In this document: positions 56,101-64,000 of the stretch, piece after piece
Layout: each line of letters begins with the position of its first letter
Numbering within the stretch: the stretch's first letter is position 1
NCBI RefSeq assembly: GCF_035083965.1
Contig: NC_089736.1
Span: 5,335,501 to 5,399,500 of the forward strand
DNA from: Branchiostoma lanceolatum
Lineage: Eukaryota > Chordata > Leptocardii > Amphioxiformes > Branchiostomatidae
Length of the DNA: 64,000 nucleotides
Reading direction: 5' to 3'
Made by a program: the position numbers and the translations under genes
Notes under the pieces: generated by a model
Told to the model about the DNA's origin: nothing
What the model saw: only the letters and a program-made list of their open reading frames with translations
Database searches by the model: none

Positions 56101-59100
56101 TGAGTACCGAAGCTGCTAAGTCTTCCCCTTTCTGTTCTTGGTTGAAGGTAGCCCATGAAATGACGAGGAATTTGGAACAATGGATCAAACTTCTTTACAC
56201 AAATTTGCAACCCTAACTGCGCCTTCGAATGAAACCCTCCATGGCCAAAGTCCCCCGGCAAATGTTCTCCCTATAGCCGGCGCGGTTAGTCTGGTAGAGA
56301 CTATCCTAAAAGCGTGCTTGATTGTTCGACTGTCGTTATCCCTTTGTGTCCTGTCGCATACTGGTTCCGCCTTGCCGTGGTCGGTTAGTTACGCGTTGCT
56401 GTCGGTTACGCCTTGCTGTTGGCGATTGGTTGCGCCCTGTTGTCGTTCACGCCCTGCCGTCGGTGATTGGTTACCCCCATCTCTCGGTTACGCCCAGCTG
56501 TCGGCGGTTGGTTGCGCCCTGCTGTGGGCGGTCTAGAATTAGCATGTCCAGCCCTGAGATCCGCAGGGACAACGTTCCCATCAGCTGGATGCCAGATGTC
56601 AACACAAAGAACGACACCTTTAGCCATGTTAGCCGGGCAGAGAAACACATGTTCCGCCTTTTAACTTAGGGTCTAACTGTCTGTAGTAACTTTTCCTTGG
56701 GGGTATGTTGACATGTCCTGGAGCCGAGAAATTTACTGGTCTGTGCAGGTACAGTACTTGAATCGGTCTGGCATCCAGGCTATGTAGGATCAAGTTGGTA
56801 GGATTGCTTCTTTTTTTTCATATGTACCCCTAACCTGTTTTTGTTGTGTTTGCATGTGTCTGTCTGTGTTTCCACATACTAACTAGTACACATCAGTTTG
56901 GGCAGCATAACTCAAGACATGCAAGACGCTACGCATAAAACACGTTGAAATTATTATCTCCATGCCGAAAATGGGGATATACATTGTAGTCATTGGCCTG
57001 TCTGCCTATGTGTCTGTTTGTGTTTCCGATTTCTTTAATCAGCATAACTGAAGAATCTCTGGATGGATTATAATAATATCTGGCATGTAGGTAGGTGTTG
57101 GGATGACGTATGTCAAGATCAATTTTGGACCGCCTTGTATGTAACCCTGGTACTGCAGCAGAACTTTTTTTGTATCATTTGACTTGGGCGTGCCATGGTC
57201 TTGATATTTTGGTGGCAGTTAACGTGTATAATGTAAGAAGGTAGTGTTGTAGGTTTGGGCCCCTTAGCAGCTTGCACTGCAACTACGTTTTTGTCAAAAT
57301 CTTCCAAGGAGAATACTAGGTAACTGAAGAAAGGAACGACGAATTTCCATGATATTTAGTATGCAGGCAGCTTAGCCAGAGATGTACATAATGAAGTAAA
57401 AATTATGCAATTAGGGACTGAATTTGCAAAATTAATGAGGGAAATCTATATTTGCAGTGTTTTCTATTATAGGATTCAAGTACATGTAGCAATTATAGTT
57501 TATGTCGCCGAAGTTAAAACAACGCCGAGTACTTCCACACTGTCCACAAAACTCCGGGGTACCATGTATACACAAGTATATACTAGCTTTGACTAAACTA
57601 AAGCTATGCATATGGATGTCTCAATTCCAGTTCAGCTTCTTCCAGCAACAACGGATTTTGATATTACCTTTATCATAATGCAGCTTTAAAGAAGCTTTGT
57701 CAAAATAACTTGCGTTGTAAACAGATTAATCATGAAGCCATTAAATCCGCGGTGGCAGGTAGCGTATCCCCGGAATCTAACCGGGACACATGAAATAGGA
57801 AAGCCCTGTGCTCTGGATACAAAACTTGGTTTCAGTACTAATCACAAAATGTAACAAGAGTCCGTAAGTCACAGTTACGTATGCCACATGTCTGAGATTC
57901 CTATCTACACAGTGCTACAAGAACATGAAATGCAATGGGTTATAAACTTTCCTTATTCATTATGCAAATTAGCGTCTGATTCGTATGATCTATATTTTAT
58001 TGTCTAAATCATTGCTCAAGCGACATACACTGTACCAAACATCATGACGAGCAGACAAATATAGATCTATAGTGGGCTTGTGGCTCAGTGGACTTTGAAC
58101 TAGTCATTTTGTGGAGGAAAAGCTCAAAAAGTCGAGTCAAGCCTCAAAAGTCAAGCCCCAGTTCATTAATATATAAATTGAAACATCCAAACCAATACCA
58201 AAAACTGGAAATATTGTCTTCGGTCATCCAGTGACCCGCGAACATCGGCCGAGCTCCGAAAAATCGCCCGAAGCCCGCGGAATCGCCAGGATGTCGGTCG
58301 TACTTCGGCCGAAAATCCACATTTGGACCTGGCCGACAAGTCTAATCTCCAAGCAGATCCACACCGGGCGCGAAAATCGTAGTATGCTAGCCAGAGAAGG
58401 TCCAGTCAGCCAGAGAGGGTCCAATAGCCCGGCAAGCAGATCCACACCGGGCGCGAAAATCGTAGTATGCTAGCCAGAGAAGGTCCAGTCAGCCAGAGAG
58501 GGTCCAATAGCCCGGTAGGGATCTGCCCCTAGACGGACCTGAACAAGGTTATTAACCGGCACGAGGAGGGGCAGCCTATTGAGAAAGGTGCCTCTACTCC
58601 TCCTCGTGCCTGCTTAACTCCAACATGAAAATTGGCTGGGATTATCGTTTTACAACCCCGAATCTGGGACGAACCCGGCCGGCCGCGCCATTTCACAGCG
58701 GGAGTTTCCCCTCAGATACAATAGTGCGGGAACACACCGCATCACAACGCATCAAAGCAAAGGTATCGACATACAGACTTTTCCGTTAGACAAATTTGCA
58801 CCATTAGTTTCTAGCTTGATGTTAAACCATAATTGATTAAAATGTCGTTTTATTTATGTGAATGCTTGGTGTGTCTTTTTTTTAACCACAACTTGGAATC
58901 TGTTTTTGGCCATTCTTTCACGCTTGGATGCGGTGCAAAACCACGCCGAAACACCGCCATCTTTCAGTGTCTTTGTATCTTTTTCTCACGTCTATATTCA
59001 GTTCAGTAAAACCCGAGTCTTGTCGTTTGTCATGTCTTCAGTTATGGCAGAAGCCATGGCGTCGTCCGGTGGATCGAGAAGTCTCTACATAACGTCCTTA

Positions 59101-62100
59101 CTTGGTCGCTGATTAGCGCTCGTAACGGTGAGACGATCGAAACAAGTTTTGTTTCACGGCAGACACAGCGGAATGTAATTTGGTAGCACAGGGATTTCCC
59201 CTTGCCCGTCGCAATCCCAACAAATACATCTTTACTCTCCAGACATGCTAGAATGGCATCTAGTTGAGTCTCCCTAATTTTAAACTCCCAGATAGCACGG
59301 AAATTACGGCGAACTCTTTCCGTCCACCAGCGCTTGCTTGCTTCCATTGTTATCTGGAATTCAAACCTGCCGGGTAACTGTGAGACGGCGCGCAGCTGAC
59401 CCATGACGGGCGCTGGGCTTCGAACGCCGGCACAATTCGCACCTTCTTTCTAAGCGCAGTTTGACTGCGAGGAGATTAGGTAACAATTGCGTGTTAATAA
59501 CCTTGTTCAGGTCCGTCTAGGGGCAGATCCCTACCGGGCTATTGGACCCTCTCTGGCTGACTGGACCTTCTCTGGCTAGCATACTACGATTTTCGCGCCC
59601 GGTGTGGATCTGCTTGCCGGGCTATTGGACCCTCTCTGGCTGACTGGACCTTCTCTGGCTAGCATACTACGATTTTCGCGCCCGGTGTGGATCTGCTTGG
59701 AGATTAGACAAGTCGGCCGAGCTAAATTGATGATTTGTGACGGGGGCTTAAGGAAAACAGCTGTTTCTCATTAAGGAACACACCAGACGTCTGCCTGAAG
59801 TTCTTTCTGCTGCCGCGCGATCCTTAACAATAAGGACAGATCCAAATGCCTAATAATATAGGGGTGCTTTGAAATATTACATTAACCATAAAAACAGCTA
59901 CGGCAAAATGAAAAGACGTGCATCATCACGAGCATATCTGCAGACGACGTGCCAAATTACACGCCGATACAACTAAGGGAACTGTGAATTTTAGCTGCGA
60001 ACATGTAAAACCAAGTAACTACAATACTCCTGCAGGAGGTATACCTCCTTTCACAGAGTAGAAATACATTGTACTTATGCCGTATGCCTATATATCTCCA
60101 TGCGTATGTATATGTATTGTTGGGTGAGTCGGGGGGGGGGGGTAGCACAGTGTATAGTAGTAGATTCAATCATGTTAACTTTCGACAATTGCAGAACATC
60201 TTTATGACAAACAGAACATGGTAGTTTGTACAGTGGAGTCCGACCGTCGTCCTGGTCATTTTACGCGCATCTAGAAATTAGACAAATCAGGCAAGACAAT
60301 TGCAGGACTTATGATGAACTTCGGATATGAGATAGACTCGTGTAAACCAGAATACAACTATTTGTCATCAACAAACATCGATTAAAACTCACCTTTCCAC
60401 CGTCGCCATGGCAATGCTTTTTCATTGCCACTCTTGTTAAACATAATTTCATAGAAATTATTTTATGTGTACAGGACAGGATTGTTTTTCGGGTACCTGA
60501 AGTTTGAATATAAACAAACATTTCTTACAGATGTAGGCTGTGTTAGCTGGGAACTTGGACCGTAGCCATGGTTTGTTGTACACCACGTGGTTTAGCAGGA
60601 CGTCATACTGTTCGTCTGGGGTGTGGACATAATCCTGCTCGGCAGGAGGGAAGGGCCAGCCGAGCAGATTCCCTCCCGTCGGTATCAGCACAGACAGGCT
60701 GTGACGGAGGGCGTATCTTTGGAAGATGTTCACTGCAGTGCAACTCCCGGTTTTGTGGGTTTTGATGAAGACGAACTGTCTTCGTGGATGACAAGTTTTG
60801 GACGACATTTCTGCTTCCTTTGTGTTGTTGTCTTTAAGGTCAGGTTGAGTCCTGAAAATAAAAGAAATCATAAGTTGTTTGTCTTATTATTACATGTGTA
60901 CATCAAATTGATACGCCTTCACGTTTTCTACAGCAAACGTCATTGGTCATATTTCACATATATTAACATTTGTTAGATAACTCCAAGCGGGTATATTTTT
61001 GTGGCTTACACATTATTTAGGAGACACTGATTTGGTTTGTTTTCATTTAACATTGTGGTGTAGTGACCAGTGACCATTAAATAAAATACAAGAATTTTTC
61101 AATAATGATATTACAATATTAGCTTCTATACATACAAGATCAATTCAACAACCCCCTCCCATGCTGATCCACTTATTGTGGTTCCAGGTAAAACCATAGT
61201 CGGTTTGTGGGGACCTCAAGCAGATTCCATGGAAGACCATGGACTAATTCTAGCTTCTCCACTGCCCAGTATCTGTTGCTAAACCATATTCATCCCCAAT
61301 AGCCATGCGGAGTTGTACTGAAAAAGAAACTGAATCCGTATGTACCGTTGCACGATGTTCTGCAAAGATGCTTCTTTAGATAACTGCCTTTCGTCTTGTG
61401 ATGTCCGTGGTCCACTTGTTGGACCTATGCCACTTCGAAGAGTCTTATTATTCTGTAAAAAGGCAAAGAGTATTTAAACAAGAGCCGGTCGTACCCTGAG
61501 TAAGGCTGTAAGTAAGTGCTCCCACTGTGACCTTCCGAGAAGTTTGATGGGTGAATTGGCCCCCATAACTGTATAAACACATACAAAATACAGACTTCTA
61601 CAAGTTGAAAACAAAGGCATGAGCAGATGGAACTAACCAAAAGTTTCAAATATTTGTCTCTACTGATTTTCAAGTAAACATTATTCAACCATGGAGAATG
61701 GCCCAGATAGTTGCAACAAAGGTACGTTATCAAGGCAATACTATCTGAAACTTTCCGTTTTTGGAAAAGCAATTTTGCGATCAAATTTCAACTTTCAAAC
61801 CAGCTCTATCAGACTTGTATCAAAGTGTCTAATTTTATCTATGTTTGCAGCTTTCAAATGTCTTCCTCACAGCTGAATTAGATTTGTTATAGTTGTGTGG
61901 CTAGAAATGGGACTAGTAACGACTGGTATATATTTGTCAGTCTAAGAAACTAGTATAGACAGGGGCTATGTACATGGAGAACTGTACAGTCAAACTGCCA
62001 GCCATGTCTCGCATTACCAATAAGAGCATGGAAAGCCAGGCTTGTCAGTAGCTTAGATTCATGGTTAGGTGAATGATCTTTAGGTACAACAATGCTTCAA

Positions 62101-62540
62101 TTCCTTATCTGTTGTCTCTACATTTCAAAAGTGTCTTGATGAGTAACCTGTGTTGGTCAGTTGTCCAAACCTCCACCGATGTGAACACCATGACAGTTCA
62201 TTGCAGACTGACTCTGGTAGTTTACGCTAGCCGAATTGTTTGGTTGATTTTATAATACAGACATGGTCTTTAAGATAACTCACAGGTTTGAAGGCAGGAT
62301 ACACAGCTACCTGAAGCCAAAACAAGATGAGAAACATTCAATGTTCTGTGAATGTGCTAGTACAGTGGTTGTTGAACATCAGAATATGTTTTTTCATTCC
62401 CTCCTAGGAACTAATATGTAACGAGGGGATGCTTTAATTACTTGCAAGTATGATTTACTAACCTGGGTATGATAATAGACAGCGGTTCCGTAGATGGCGA
62501 TGGCTAGCATCAGAATGAAGAGTGCTTTAGTGCTCATCAT
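50198..62540 (-). CDS. Galactose-3-O-sulfotransferase-like enzyme C (Gal3ST family)
   Basis: Predicted 445-residue type II Golgi enzyme from seven coding exons on the minus strand: 62540-62463, 61452-61346, 60851-60529, 52311-52082, 51610-51332, 50963-50784 and 50338-50198. Phases match gene B throughout. Exon 1 gives the TM anchor (ALFILMLAIAIYGTAVYY). Exon 3 carries FVFIKTHKTGSCTAV (about 89-103) and NHVVYNKPWL. Exon 4 has IIREPSSQLRSAFNYY with the 3'-phosphate Ser present. Exon 5 has LLEHLDESIVLLRRLMCWEV. Exon 2 differs most from gene B (107 against 59 bases), so the stem is longer. Intron 3 is 8.2 kb and packed with repeats, including a 1.36-kb transposon. The exon 2 donor (CG|GTACAT) is the weakest call. 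A possible N-terminal extension is discussed at 63688-63873. Confidence 0.87.
50529..50666. mobile_element. 138-bp member of the TA.TCTCCAAGCAGA family
   Basis: Left TAATCTCCAAGCAGATC; right CCTGCTTGGAGGCTA. The inner arms fold back (TTGCGAAGA.CG and CGTTCTTTGCAA). Flanks GTAATAGT and GTAGTAGT. Lies in the last intron of gene C, followed by a TAG trinucleotide run. Confidence 0.7.
51003..51180. mobile_element. Truncated TGCTACGGTCACA MITE
   Basis: Starts TGCTACGGTCACAATTGG; the interior GGTCGGGCCCCGG.AAT and GTCAAAATCAACGCGGG match 2327-2646. The right end is missing. Confidence 0.6.
51199..51331. mobile_element. Partial CCTGTCACACA-family MITE abutting an exon donor
   Basis: GGAGCTAGAATGGGATACAT and TTGGCTGGGGAGTGGTCGGG match 24477-24801. 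It ends ACAGTGGCTTTA, whose reverse complement forms the intron side of the exon 5 splice donor of gene C (CAG|GTAAAGCC). Confidence 0.65.
52312..53036. other. Start of the 8.2-kb intron 3 of gene C, nothing recognised
   Basis: AT-rich, with no ORF of note. Confidence 0.35.
53037..53695. repeat. Diverged direct duplication of ~300 bp
   Basis: 53037-53335 and 53390-53695 share CTCTTATATTG..CTGTACATCGTT, AATACAAAATA, TGGGTGAA.CTT and GGTTCGGCATTG-like sequence, and GAGGTGC.CA.TTTT, in the same order. Confidence 0.6.
53696..54057. other. Intron sequence, nothing recognised
   Basis: No ORF or repeat seen. Confidence 0.3.
54058..55144. mobile_element. 1.09-kb non-autonomous element with TGTAACGTTGGGTAAC ends
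   Basis: TGTAACGTTGGGTAACATAA at 54058 is matched in inverse by TTATGTTACCCAACGTTACA ending at 55144, followed inward by ATTCGGGATTTTTC. The left end has a short internal tandem. No transposase-like ORF inside; no clear target duplication. Confidence 0.7.
55145..56329. other. Intron sequence with a (CACT)n-type microsatellite
   Basis: TCACTCAC tetranucleotide run at about 55446-55500. The rest has no supported ORF. Confidence 0.6.
56330..56540. repeat. Degenerate ~20-bp tandem repeat
   Basis: Variants of CGGTTGCGCCCTGCTGTCGG repeat around eight times. It creates overlapping ORFs in several frames that I do not consider coding. Confidence 0.65.
56541..57004. other. Intron sequence, nothing recognised
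   Basis: A lone GGCATCCAGGCTATGTAGGA recalls MITE ends but cannot be delimited. Confidence 0.3.
57005..57430. repeat. Dispersed repeat related to 10262-11185
   Basis: AATCAGCATAACTGAAGAA, TGGATGGATTATAATAATAT, GGTAGGTGTTGGGATG and AACTGAAGAAAGGAACGACG are in the same order as in the triplicated array. Confidence 0.65.
57431..58334. other. Intron sequence, nothing coding
   Basis: 58200-58334 is GC-richer (CATCGGCCGAGCTCCGAAAA) and continues after the next element as GGCCGAGC, so it is the target into which that element inserted. Confidence 0.4.
58343..59706. mobile_element. 1.36-kb transposon with perfect 214-bp inverted ends, carrying a helicase fragment
   Basis: 58343-58556 recurs inverted at 59493-59706 with no difference seen by eye. 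Ends are TAATCTCCAAGCAGATCC. GACAAGTC flanks both sides (58335-58342 and 59707-59714), an 8-bp target duplication. Each arm holds two copies of an 83-bp unit (58351-58433 and 58434-58516 on the left). A GGCACGAGGAGG / CCTCCTCGTGCC hairpin lies at 58560-58612. No transposase ORF was seen. Identical arms suggest recent activity. Confidence 0.9.
59042..59404 (-). pseudogene. RecQ-like SF2 helicase N-terminal fragment inside the transposon
   Basis: A 120-codon frame has the RecQ-type order: FKIRETQLDAI (Q-motif region), GIATGKGKSLCYQ (motif I, Walker A, Gly-Lys-Ser intact) and SIVSPLRALISDQ (motif Ia). LISDQ is followed at once by a splice-donor-like GTAAGG, after which the frame soon stops. Motifs II-VI are absent. 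It looks like one exon of a cellular or transposon helicase gene with its donor still attached, captured in the element. It cannot make a working helicase alone. Confidence 0.75.
59715..60528. other. End of intron 3 of gene C
   Basis: The sequence TGATTTGTGACGGGGGCTTA near 59730 resembles a CCTGTCACACA-family MITE end. There is a poly-G run at 60130-60141. No gene. Confidence 0.45.
60852..61345. other. Intron 2 of gene C, nothing recognised
   Basis: AT-rich intron sequence. Confidence 0.5.
61453..62462. other. Intron 1 of gene C, nothing recognised
   Basis: AT-rich intron sequence with only short chance frames. Confidence 0.5.
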
Positions 62541-63380
62541 CGCTCCTTGTGATCTTGTGATTAGGATGAAATCGAAGAAAAAGTTAGACCACTGGAAATG
62601 TCACAGTGAAATATGTCTTTCCTGCTATCTTTAAAAAAATTAAAGGTTAGAGAAGTTGCCCTATTTACTTTTAGTAGTACCGAGATATTTCTTAATTCTA
62701 TAAGAAGTCAGGCAAAATTGAAGTAGCATTCCTTCTGCTCCTTTGTTTGTACATGGATTTCAATGAATATCAGTGTACAACAACTTCATTGCTAATAAAA
62801 TCATGACTACAAGGACACCTAGAAATGCCATTTGCATACTCCTTACACATTAGAACCTATTTTATGTGGAGCAAGTGTCTTCATACGGTACGTCTGTTTA
62901 CAAGGTGTGGTGGGGTGGGCATCATCAATAACAACAAATTTAAACACCTACACTACCCATGGTTATTCATCCATTAATACAAGCTAGGGAAATACAGAAC
63001 GATCTGCTCGTTGAAGGGATCCAAGGATGGCAGTACACGGAAACTACTACGGCATTGATCGTTCAAAGCTGATCACAACAGTCTCGATCAATGCAACAAT
63101 TCCATTGACAGGAAATGCTTTGTTGTTCTGTTACACGGCCATTTCACATGATTAACGAAGATCAAGTTGATCAACTTTAACTTAACGATCTTTCGTAGAA
63201 CAAAAAAAAGCCTATTTTTATGTGTTGGAAAGTGTGGATCTTATGTGTGTGTTTTTGGCCCCAGGTTGTTGCGGCATTTTTGGGTCTTGATTCGCGCACC
63301 CCCAACAGCCGTAAGACAATAAATCACATGGTAATTACAGGGTCAACCTACAACAAGTCAAGGCGCTGTTCCGCTGATTT

Positions 63381-63644
63381 ATGTCGTCTGCCATTACATT
63401 CGACCTTCGGGATTTTTGTCAACACCGAGGACACAAAGCTACTCTTACACGAAAACTTCAAGAAATTGACACTCGAAAACAGACTTACTGCTATCTCTAC
63501 AACTCTTACCTACAACTTAAAGCTGTTCCGTCCAAGAAAAGGCAGACTTATGACGAAGATTTCGATAAGGCGTTGGAAACAACACACTACCTTGATCAGA
63601 TTTATCGTAAGATTCCCCTTGTACAATCTTGGTACTTGTCATAA
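63381..63644 (+). CDS. Hypothetical 87-codon ORF
   Basis: ATG to stop, charged and Tyr-rich (FDLRDFCQHRGHKATLTRKL near the start, KKRQTYDEDFDKALE in the middle). A stop lies two codons before the ATG, so it cannot extend without splicing. An acceptor-like TTTGGCCCCAG ends near 63266. I do not recognise it, and an alternative frame over the same bases is longer. Confidence 0.2.
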   Translation: MSSAITFDLRDFCQHRGHKATLTRKLQEIDTRKQTYCYLYNSYLQLKAVPSKKRQTYDEDFDKALETTHYLDQIYRKIPLVQSWYLS

Positions 63645-63687
63645 GTATACCAGCCCCTTCTACTTGAAGGTAGTGACAGAAACATAC

Positions 63688-63873
63688 CTTAGATAGTAAC
63701 GATACTATCGGCTCTGTATTAAGACCTTCGGAAGACTGTACGAACAGCGATGGCGACGTCAGCTGATCCAACTGGTCCTTCATGACATCAGTCACTCGCA
63801 GCCCTCGGGTTATTGGCTGATCATGATGGATGGGATTTGATACTGCGGCTTTGCTTTGTTGTCGCACCTGCAT
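63688..63873 (-). CDS. Possible first coding exon, unrecognised
   Basis: ATG at 63873 opens 62 codons without a stop and ends AAG before the strong donor GTATGT (63687). The predicted segment is polar (RGLRVTDVMKDQLDQL, then LFVQSSEGLNTEPIVSLLSK). In phase, an acceptor ATTTCCAG at 62592 would lead through 17 open codons straight into the MMSTK start of Gal3ST-like gene C. It could therefore be an alternative 5' exon of that gene, giving a longer cytoplasmic tail than usual for the family. It could equally be an unrelated gene or a UTR exon. Confidence 0.35.
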
Positions 63874-64000
63874 AGCAGAACTCGTCCTGAACTTTTGAAC
63901 TTTTGGCTAGCTGGATACGTCCAGTACTAGTACGTACAGTACATGTAGCTAGTACCTAGCTGGATTACAGCGAAATACAGAAAGAAAACACCACCATGTA

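Noticed and set aside
56180-56669. Several overlapping ORFs of 65-118 codons
   Set aside because: They come from a degenerate ~20-bp tandem repeat; no homology or consistent frame.
58858-59112. 84-codon plus-strand ORF inside the transposon
   Set aside because: Antisense to the helicase fragment, without recognisable motifs.

Overview
The window looks like nuclear DNA of an invertebrate animal, most likely a lancelet (amphioxus, Branchiostoma). That assignment is an inference. It rests on sparse intron-containing genes with GT/AG boundaries, a class A peptide GPCR, a cluster of galactose-3-O-sulfotransferase-like genes, tRNA-derived SINEs, CA/GT microsatellites and a very high density of short palindromic DNA transposons. 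No bacterial or viral gene organisation, CRISPR array or rRNA gene was seen.

Layout. 1-9 kb: a two-exon peptide GPCR on the minus strand (1115-3057), a short ORF with an inverted broken copy, and a two-exon six-pass membrane protein on the minus strand (6002-8680). 9-31 kb: mostly repeats, plus two related single-exon coiled-coil genes on the minus strand (13069-13845 and 26038-26784) and an 81-bp minisatellite whose units keep one frame open (18281-19711). 31-35 kb: two tandem minus-strand genes for small secreted proteins with ten or so cysteines in a prokineticin/colipase-like spacing (31224-32585 and 33397-34330, the second without a visible signal exon). 35-63 kb: three Gal3ST-like sulfotransferase genes. 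Gene A (35222-37731, minus) has one long catalytic exon. Gene B (43930-48509, plus) and gene C (50198-62540, minus) each have seven coding exons with matching phases and face each other tail to tail. At the right edge there is a possible first coding exon on the minus strand.

How the genes relate. The three sulfotransferases are predicted type II Golgi enzymes that transfer sulfate from PAPS to the 3-OH of galactose on glycans or glycolipids. B and C look like an inverted duplication; A belongs to a separate, intron-poor branch. The cysteine-rich pair and the coiled-coil pair are further local duplicates. No pathway obviously links the different families.

Mobile DNA is the other main content. 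At least eight short families occur more than once here. Several copies still have recognisable target-site duplications: 9 bp in the TAGCC...GGCTA fold-backs, 8-9 bp in the TACTCTCCAAGCAGA family, and TTAA in a 75-bp family. One 1.36-kb element has perfect 214-bp inverted ends and carries a helicase gene fragment. Exon models were derived by reading splice sites and phases by eye and have no transcript support.
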